Source of the DNA: Clostridia bacterium
GTDB taxonomy: Bacteria > Bacillota > Clostridia > Christensenellales > Aristaeellaceae
Length of the DNA: 64,000 nt
Assembly: GCA_017431005.1 (NCBI GenBank)
Contig: JAFRLY010000027.1
Coordinates: forward strand, 1-64,000
Reading direction: 5' to 3'
Part shown: in pieces, positions 58,715 to 64,000 of the stretch
How positions within the stretch are numbered: position 1 is the first letter of the stretch
Layout: each line of letters starts with the position of its first letter
Notes under the pieces: generated by a model
What the model saw: the letters and a program-made list of their open reading frames with translations, nothing else
Told to the model about the DNA's origin: nothing
Databases searched by the model: none
Made by a program: the position numbers and the translations under genes

Positions 58715-60358
58715 ATGATCCGGATCGAAACCAGAGGAAACAAGCAGGTACTGACTGTGGACGGGAAACCGTTCTTCATGCTGGCGGGTGAGGTACATAA
58801 TTCAGACTCATCCTCTCCGGCATATATGGAGCATATCTGGGATCTGGCGGATTCCATGGGTATGAACACCCTGCTTCTGCCTGTCTCCTGGGAAATGACG
58901 GAGCCGGAGGAGGGTATATTTGATTTCTCTGTTCCGGAAAAGCTGATCGGACAGGCCAGAAACAGAGGCATGCATATTGTATTTCTCTGGTTCGGAAGCT
59001 GGAAGAACGCGGAATGTATGTACGCGCCGGCCTGGGTGAAGCAGGATCTGCGGAGATTTCCGCGCGCACAGATCGAAAAGGGCAAAAACAAGGCGAACAG
59101 GAAGATTTCGCCTTCCATTCCGATCGGCATGCCATATACCACGCTTTCCTACCTTTGCATGGAAACAGCCCGCGCTGACGCCAGGGCTTTTGCCGCATTT
59201 ATGCGGTTCCTGAAGGATACGGACGAGCAGACGAAGACGGTTCTGGGGGTACAGGTGGAGAACGAAACGGGCCTTCTCGGCGCCGGACGGGAGGTTTCCG
59301 ACGCTGCCGATGCTGCCTTCGCCTCTCCGGTACCGGCGGATTTTCTGGCTTATCTGAAGGAACATACCGGGACGATGGCGGACGATATCCGGGCCGTTGT
59401 GGAAAACGCCCCGGTTCAGGGCTCCTGGCCGGAGTTGTTCGGAGATAAGGCTGAGGAAATCTTCTCGGCATACCATGTTTCCCGGTTTGTTGAGACTGTC
59501 GCCTCCGCCGGAAAAGCCGTATACGGCCTGCCGATGGCTGTCAACTGCTGGCTGGACAAGGGAGGAGCCCCCGGTACCTATCCGACCGGCGGCCCTGTGT
59601 CCAGGGTCCATGAGATCTGGGACTTCTGCGCACCCTCCATTGATGTATACTGCCCGGATATTTATGTTCCGCAGTTTAAGGCGGTCTGCGACGAATATAC
59701 CCGCAGGGGCAATCCCCTGTTTATTCCGGAATCCGCGACGCACAGCTACTGCGCCGCCCGCATGATCTATACGGTGGGACACTATCATGCCATGTGCTAT
59801 TCTCCCTTCGGCTTTGACGATATCGGGAAGCCCTTTACCGCGGTACAGGGGTTCCTTTTCGGTATGGATGTAACCGATCCCGCACTGAAAACGCCGCAGG
59901 ATCTGGCCGAATACCAGAACGTTGGCCGGATGATGCGCAGCATGCTGCCCCTTCTGGCGGAAGCCTACGGCTCAGAACGTCTGCAGGCGCTGTCTGCGGA
60001 GACGGATCCGGCGATCCCCGGCCCGGGCAACAGCCCCTATCTCGCAAAGATGCCGGCCATGGACTTTGACGGCTTCCGCGTTACCGTGTCCTTCCAGAGC
60101 CCCATGTCGCCTGCGACCAACGGTGCATGCCTCTGCCTGCAGGTGGATCAGAATGAATGCTATATCGTCGGGAAAGACTGCGGAATCACCTTCCAGTCCC
60201 TGACGGAGGGAAAGCCCGACCTGGATTTCCTGCTGGCGGAGGAAGGAACCTTTACGGACGGCCAGTGGATTCCGGGACGCCGACTGAACGGAGATGAAAC
60301 TGCGCGGCTGAATCTGGAGGGTCCGGGGATCCTGCATGTGAAGTTCTTTACTTATTGA
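58715..60358 (+). CDS. GH35/DUF5597 family putative beta-galactosidase
   Basis: This is a 547-residue barrel enzyme. FFMLAGEVHNSDSSSPAYMEHIWDLADSMGMNTLLLPVSWEMTEPEEG is the GH35-like start, acid/base Glu is in GVQVENETG near 175, and the nucleophile is probably Glu in LFIPESATH near 335. The C-terminal 150 residues match the DUF5597 beta-domain. It lacks a signal peptide. It likely hydrolyses beta-galactosyl or related links in imported oligosaccharides. GGAAGGAG precedes the ATG. A GNAT gene follows 19 bases later. Confidence 0.85.
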   Translation: MIRIETRGNKQVLTVDGKPFFMLAGEVHNSDSSSPAYMEHIWDLADSMGMNTLLLPVSWEMTEPEEGIFDFSVPEKLIGQARNRGMHIVFLWFGSWKNAECMYAPAWVKQDLRRFPRAQIEKGKNKANRKISPSIPIGMPYTTLSYLCMETARADARAFAAFMRFLKDTDEQTKTVLGVQVENETGLLGAGREVSDAADAAFASPVPADFLAYLKEHTGTMADDIRAVVENAPVQGSWPELFGDKAEEIFSAYHVSRFVETVASAGKAVYGLPMAVNCWLDKGGAPGTYPTGGPVSRVHEIWDFCAPSIDVYCPDIYVPQFKAVCDEYTRRGNPLFIPESATHSYCAARMIYTVGHYHAMCYSPFGFDDIGKPFTAVQGFLFGMDVTDPALKTPQDLAEYQNVGRMMRSMLPLLAEAYGSERLQALSAETDPAIPGPGNSPYLAKMPAMDFDGFRVTVSFQSPMSPATNGACLCLQVDQNECYIVGKDCGITFQSLTEGKPDLDFLLAEEGTFTDGQWIPGRRLNGDETARLNLEGPGILHVKFFTY

Positions 60359-60377
60359 GAAACAGGAAAGACAGGCA

Positions 60378-60833
60378 ATGGAAAACCAATTCTCCTTTAT
60401 TACCCTGCGGGAACGGCCGGAGCTTCTGGAACAGGCGTCAGCCTGGTTCCATCAGAAATGGGGCGTGCCGCAGGAAGCCTATTCCGAACGGATGGCAGCT
60501 TACCTGAACGGAGACAGTGAATACGGATGGTATCTGTGCCTGGCAGGGGAACGGATAGTCGGCGGCCTGGGCGTTATTGAAAACGACTTCCATGACCGTA
60601 AGGATCTTGCCCCGAACGTCTGCGCCGTCTATACAGAGAAAAGCTGCCGGGGCAGGGGAATTGCCGGGCAGCTGCTGAACCTGGTGGCGGAAGACATGAG
60701 ATCAAAGGGCATATCCCCGCTGTATCTGGTCACAGACCATACAGGGTTTTACGAAAGGTACGGCTGGGAGTTTCTGTGCCTGGCGCAGGGTGACGGTGAA
60801 GAAGAAAAAACAAGGGTTTATATTCATCGGTAA
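60378..60833 (+). CDS. GNAT family N-acetyltransferase
   Basis: This is a 151-residue acetyltransferase with the acetyl-CoA loop CRGRGIAGQLLNLVAEDM and the C-terminal TDHTGFYERYGWEFL. AGGAAAG lies upstream. It is 19 bases downstream of the GH35-like gene and probably shares its transcript, which hints at, but does not prove, an amino-sugar or metabolite acceptor. Confidence 0.85.
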   Translation: MENQFSFITLRERPELLEQASAWFHQKWGVPQEAYSERMAAYLNGDSEYGWYLCLAGERIVGGLGVIENDFHDRKDLAPNVCAVYTEKSCRGRGIAGQLLNLVAEDMRSKGISPLYLVTDHTGFYERYGWEFLCLAQGDGEEEKTRVYIHR

Positions 60834-60878
60834 TGATTATCCCGGCGCATTTCTCCCGGATTATAACAAATACCGGTA

Positions 60879-60905
60879 TGCGGAAAACGCAGGCGCGTTT
60901 CCGCA
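60879..60905. terminator. Hairpin between GNAT and Crp/Fnr genes
   Basis: TGCGGAAAACGC and GCGTTTCCGCA form an 11 bp stem with one bulged base. No T-run follows. It may be a weak terminator or a leader structure of the Crp/Fnr gene. Confidence 0.4.
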
Positions 60906-60929
60906 CCGGACAAGGAACAGGCGAAAGAG

Positions 60930-61613
60930 ATGGAAAAGAACGGGACCGGCCTTGCCCTGACGGAAAAGGAATATGCCGTATTGCTGAGTAACCCGCTTTT
61001 TTCAGGGCTGGATGCGGATCGGCTGGAACGTCAGCTTGGTATGATGAAAGCAGAGAGGGCGCACAGTGAACGGGGTGAGATGCTTCAGTCCGCCGGAGAA
61101 CCGATCCGGCGGTTCGGCATCGTGCTGAGCGGCGCTGTCCAGGTGTGCGCGGATGATATTGAGGGCAACCGGATGATTATGGCCGAGGTGGCGCCGGGAA
61201 GATCCTTCGGTGAGTCTCTCTGCTTCCTGAAAACCATGGAATCCCCGGTCTATATTTTTGCGGCGGAGGAATCAGAGCTTTTGTGGCTTTCCACAGAGGG
61301 ACTGTTTTCCGGGCCTGATTCATTTTACGGAGAAATGCAGCGCAGGTTTACCGCAATGCTGGCAATGAAGGCACTCTCCATGAACGACAGGATACAGGTG
61401 CTGTCCAGGCTCACGCTTCGCAGCAAGCTGACAGCGTATTTTACGGAGCTTGCGGCCGCACAGGGAAGCAATGTGATCCGCCTGCCGATGAACCGGGAGG
61501 ATACGGCAGCCTATATCGGGACGAACAGAAGCGCCCTGTCCCGCGAGCTGTCCAGGATGCGGGAAGAGGGACTGATTGATTACCGGAAAAATGAACTTCG
61601 CATTCTGAGATAA
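60930..61613 (+). CDS. Crp/Fnr family transcriptional regulator
   Basis: This is a 227-residue regulator. Residues 20-135 form the cyclic-nucleotide-like beta-roll (RFGIVLSGAVQVCADD, APGRSFGESLCFLK) and 150-225 the winged helix with NREDTAAYIGTNRSALSRELSRMREEGLIDYRKN. No cysteine cluster for an iron-sulfur centre is seen, so oxygen sensing by that means is unlikely. The ribosome binding site is weak (GGCGAAAGAG). It lies just upstream of the NMT1-type ABC operon and may control it. Confidence 0.9.
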   Translation: MEKNGTGLALTEKEYAVLLSNPLFSGLDADRLERQLGMMKAERAHSERGEMLQSAGEPIRRFGIVLSGAVQVCADDIEGNRMIMAEVAPGRSFGESLCFLKTMESPVYIFAAEESELLWLSTEGLFSGPDSFYGEMQRRFTAMLAMKALSMNDRIQVLSRLTLRSKLTAYFTELAAAQGSNVIRLPMNREDTAAYIGTNRSALSRELSRMREEGLIDYRKNELRILR

Positions 61614-61627
61614 GAAAGCACGGCAAC

Positions 61628-61669
61628 GCAAAAATCCGTTGCAAAAGCAACGGATTTTTGCTATATAAT
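61628..61669 (+). promoter_or_regulatory. Perfect 15 bp inverted repeat next to a TATAAT box
   Basis: GCAAAAATCCGTTGC (61628-61642) and its exact complement (61647-61661) flank an AAAA loop. It looks like a terminator for the Crp/Fnr gene, since GGATTTTTG closes it, but TATAAT at 61664-61669 starts two bases later and a possible -35 (TTGCAA, 61639-61644, 19-base spacing) lies inside the repeat. It may be both terminator and operator for the next operon. Confidence 0.65.
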
Positions 61670-61724
61670 CTGATATGATGTCCGGGCCGGGAGAAACCCG
61701 GAACATGACAGGAGGAGAATAACC

Positions 61725-62699
61725 ATGAAGAAAATACTTGCAATGATGACAGCGCTGGTGCTTGCGCTGAGCCTGTGCGCCGTTGGATATGCCGACGGTG
61801 AGAAAGTGACCGTAAGGCTGGGCGGCCTCAAAGGACCGACTTCCATGGGCATGGTCAAGCTGCTGGATGACGCGGAGAACGGACTGACAGAGAACAGCTA
61901 TGCATTCCAGATGGCCGCCGCGGCGGATGAGCTGACTCCCGGGCTTCTGAAGGGAGAATTGGATATTCTGGCCGTACCGGCGAACCTCGGCGCGATCCTG
62001 TACAAGAATTCCGCCGGCGCGGTTCAGATGGCTGCCGTCAATACACTGGGCGTTATCTACATTGTGGAAAAGGGCGGGGAAACCGTACAGACCCTTGAAG
62101 ACCTGAAAGGAAAGACCATCTATGCCACCGGGAAAGGCACCACGCCGGAATACGCGCTGACCTATCTGCTTTCCCAGCACGGACTGGACATCAATACAGA
62201 CGTGACGATGGAGTGGAAGAGCGAGCCTACGGAAGTGGTGGCGCAGATGGCGACAGAGGAGGCCTCCGTGGCAATGCTGCCGCAGCCCTTTGTGACCGTG
62301 GCTGCCGGCCAGCTCGAAAACCTGCGGGTGGCGCTCGACCTGACCGGGGAATGGAATGCGCTTGATAACGGAAGCCAGTTTGTGACCGCCGGTCTGATCG
62401 TCCGTAAAGCTTTTGCCGAGGAGCAGCCGGAAGCGCTGAAGACCTTCCTGAAGGAATATGCCGCCTCCACAGCCTATGTCAACGAATCTCCCGCCGAAGC
62501 GGCGCAGCTGATTGAAAAGTACGGCATCGTGAAGGCGCCGGTTGCTGAGAAGGCGATTCCATTCTGCAATATCGTATGCATTACCGGAGCGGAAATGCAG
62601 CAGATGGTCAGCGGATACCTGGAAGTGCTTTTAGCCCAGAACCCCAAGGCCGTGGGCGGAGAGCTTCCGGGGGAAGACTTCTTCCTGATTTATGAATAA
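61725..62699 (+). CDS. NMT1/SsuA-type ABC substrate-binding protein
   Basis: This is a 324-residue type 2 binding protein of the nitrate/sulfonate/thiamine-precursor class. The signal peptide ILAMMTALVLALSLCAVGYA ends in a signal peptidase I site (GYA then DG); the Cys is not in a lipobox. VRLGGLKGPTSMGMVKLL, GELDILAVPANLGAILY and LEDLKGKTIYATGKGTTPEYALTYLL are family landmarks. The ligand cannot be told from sequence. AGGAGGAG precedes the ATG. It heads a complete ABC operon, overlapping the permease gene by eight bases. Confidence 0.9.
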   Translation: MKKILAMMTALVLALSLCAVGYADGEKVTVRLGGLKGPTSMGMVKLLDDAENGLTENSYAFQMAAAADELTPGLLKGELDILAVPANLGAILYKNSAGAVQMAAVNTLGVIYIVEKGGETVQTLEDLKGKTIYATGKGTTPEYALTYLLSQHGLDINTDVTMEWKSEPTEVVAQMATEEASVAMLPQPFVTVAAGQLENLRVALDLTGEWNALDNGSQFVTAGLIVRKAFAEEQPEALKTFLKEYAASTAYVNESPAEAAQLIEKYGIVKAPVAEKAIPFCNIVCITGAEMQQMVSGYLEVLLAQNPKAVGGELPGEDFFLIYE

Positions 62700-63441
62700 T
62701 CAGCTTCTGAAAAAAACAGGGGCAGTGCTGCTGGCACTGGCGTTATGGCAGGCAGTCTCCATGATTGTGGGGATGGAAATGCTGCTGGCATCGCCCCTTA
62801 AAGTTCTGGAGAGACTCAGCACGATCTGGAGAGAAAAGGACTTTCTCTCCACCGTGCTTTTTTCCATGGGCAGAATTTTCGGCGGATTCCTGCTGGCGTT
62901 TCTGGCCGGCATCGGACTGGCGCTGCCGGCCGGGCGGTTCCGGACGGTGGAGATCCTGCTGTGGCCCTATGTGGTGACGATCAAATCGGTGCCGATCGCG
63001 TCGTTTATTATTCTGTGCCTGATCTGGTTTTCCTATACCCAGATGACCGTTTTTATCGCGTTCCTGATCGCTTTTCCCGTGATTTATTCCAACGTGCTGC
63101 ACGGGCTTCAGAGCATGGATCCGCAGATGCTCGAGATGGCGAGGCTGTATAAGGTGCGCGGGATCAGAAAGCTGTTCTACATTCAGCTGCCGGGAGTGAT
63201 GCCTTTCCTGACGTCCGCATGCAGCGTGGCGATCGGCATGGCCTGGAAGGCCGGGGTGGCGGCGGAGGTGATCGGTGTGATCAACGGATCCATCGGACAA
63301 AAGCTGTACGATGCCAAAATCTATTTTCAGAATGCCGATCTGCTGAGCTGGACACTGATCATTATTCTGCTGAGCGTCACGGGAGAGAAGCTGTTTGTGC
63401 GGCTGCTGCGGCATCTGTACAGGAAGGCGGTGAGCCGGTGA
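62692..63441 (+). CDS. ABC transporter permease, SsuC/TauC/ThiX type
   Basis: This is a 249-residue inner-membrane protein with about six helices. The EAA-type loop is MLEMARLYKVRGIRKLFYIQLPGVMPFLTSA, and GMAWKAGVAAEVIG is the conserved stretch after it. It starts within the end of the binding-protein gene and its stop overlaps the GTG of the ATPase gene, so all three are translated together. Confidence 0.92.
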   Translation: MNNQLLKKTGAVLLALALWQAVSMIVGMEMLLASPLKVLERLSTIWREKDFLSTVLFSMGRIFGGFLLAFLAGIGLALPAGRFRTVEILLWPYVVTIKSVPIASFIILCLIWFSYTQMTVFIAFLIAFPVIYSNVLHGLQSMDPQMLEMARLYKVRGIRKLFYIQLPGVMPFLTSACSVAIGMAWKAGVAAEVIGVINGSIGQKLYDAKIYFQNADLLSWTLIIILLSVTGEKLFVRLLRHLYRKAVSR

Positions 63442-64000
63442 AGGATATCGTATTAAGCGGGATCTGCAAGGCTTTTGACGGACGGCAGGTGCTGAAGGAT
63501 GTTTCCCTCCGGTTTCCGGCCGGATCAGCCACCTGTATTCTGGGACCGTCGGGCTGCGGGAAAACGACTCTTCTGAGAATCATCGCAGGGCTGGAAAGTC
63601 CGGATACCGGCAGCATGGAAGGTGTTCCGGATCAGATCAGCTTTGTTTTTCAGGAAGACCGGCTGTGCGAGGCGTTCACCGCCGTCAGCAATGTACGCCT
63701 GGTTTCGGGGAAGGAGCTGTCCAGAGAGACAGTCATTGATCATCTTTCAGAAATCGGTCTCGGGGAGGATCTGGACAAACCGGTCAGGGATTTCAGCGGG
63801 GGAATGAAGCGGCGGGTCGCAATTGTCAGGGCTGTCTGCCATCCAGCCGGACTTCTGCTTCTGGACGAGCCGTTCAAAGGCCTGGACGAAAAGCTGCACG
63901 GGGAAGTTATCGAATATATCAGGGAGCACAGCAGGGAACGCACTGTGATCTGTGTCACGCACGAGCCGGAAGATGCGGAAAAGCTTGGCGGGCGGATTAT
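63438..64000 (+). CDS. ABC transporter ATP-binding protein, SsuB/TauB type (partial)
   Basis: The frame opens with GTG at 63438, overlapping the permease stop by four bases, and runs off the window with 187 codons visible. Walker A GPSGCGKTT, Q-loop FVFQED, signature FSGGMKRR, Walker B LLLLDEP and the H-loop CVTHEP are all intact. It energises the NMT1-type importer. Only a short C-terminal part should be missing. Confidence 0.93.
   Translation, partial: MKDIVLSGICKAFDGRQVLKDVSLRFPAGSATCILGPSGCGKTTLLRIIAGLESPDTGSMEGVPDQISFVFQEDRLCEAFTAVSNVRLVSGKELSRETVIDHLSEIGLGEDLDKPVRDFSGGMKRRVAIVRAVCHPAGLLLLDEPFKGLDEKLHGEVIEYIREHSRERTVICVTHEPEDAEKLGGRI

Noticed and set aside
61670..61724. Thiamine (TPP) riboswitch before the NMT1-type binding protein
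   Set aside because: The leader is about 50 bases, too short, and lacks the conserved thi-box sequences.

Overview
The window looks like chromosome from an anaerobic, carbohydrate-degrading gut or rumen member of the Clostridia (Firmicutes). The pointers are strong AGGAGG-type ribosome binding sites, a Gram-positive-style BirA box in front of bioY-birA, GPH and MalFGK-type sugar importers, a microbial beta-glucuronidase, a D-lactate dehydrogenase, a ribosomal-protection-type GTPase, and GC content that looks to be in the mid 50s by eye. Both complete binding-protein signal peptides end in a signal peptidase I site and lack a lipobox. That would fit a cell with a periplasm, or an uncultured lineage such as the Christensenellales/Aristaeella group, but this is only a guess. 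No rRNA, CRISPR array, IS element or recognisable prophage was seen.

Layout. 1-0.8 kb: a diaminopropionate ammonia-lyase and a convergent flavin reductase are both cut off at one shared junction near base 410. 0.8-5.1 kb: accessory small genes (two GNATs, an XRE/zinc-ribbon regulator, a class C beta-lactamase-like serine hydrolase, a Phd/ParE toxin-antitoxin pair). 5.1-5.75 kb: a hairpin-rich non-coding stretch flanked by a 20 bp repeat of the tRNA-Pro 3' end, then tRNA-Pro(CGG) and tRNA-Thr(CGT). 5.8-26 kb: four separate MATE exporters interleaved with TldD/TldE, a GH9 enzyme plus an unrecognised TIM-barrel protein, a GGDEF protein, a HAD phosphatase with D-lactate dehydrogenase, a TetM-like GTPase and TcdA. 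26-27.7 kb: bioY-birA under a BirA box. 27.8-31.6 kb: a secreted MBL hydrolase with a secreted deacetylase, and a membrane-fused alpha/beta hydrolase. 31.8-39.2 kb: FucU mutarotase, aldo/keto reductase, Zn-alcohol dehydrogenase, M29 aminopeptidase, split chromate transporter, HD hydrolase, sirtuin, peptide deformylase and an ACT protein.

39-60 kb is a carbohydrate supercluster made of four units: (i) an AraC regulator divergent from a GPH symporter, GH2, sugar isomerase and GH43; (ii) a LacI-controlled maltodextrin operon (LacI, GH13, binding protein, two permeases) with a near-palindromic operator at its promoter and a second copy inside the GH13 gene; (iii) divergent GH39 and beta-glucuronidase; (iv) divergent DUF1593 and GH35/DUF5597 proteins. 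No glycosidase here carries an export signal, so oligosaccharides are probably imported and cut in the cytoplasm. 60.4-64 kb holds a GNAT, a Crp/Fnr regulator and an NMT1/SsuA-type ABC operon whose ATPase runs off the end of the window.

Gene functions come from motif and family recognition by eye, without database searches. Start sites were chosen from ribosome binding sites. Promoters and terminators are pattern calls.
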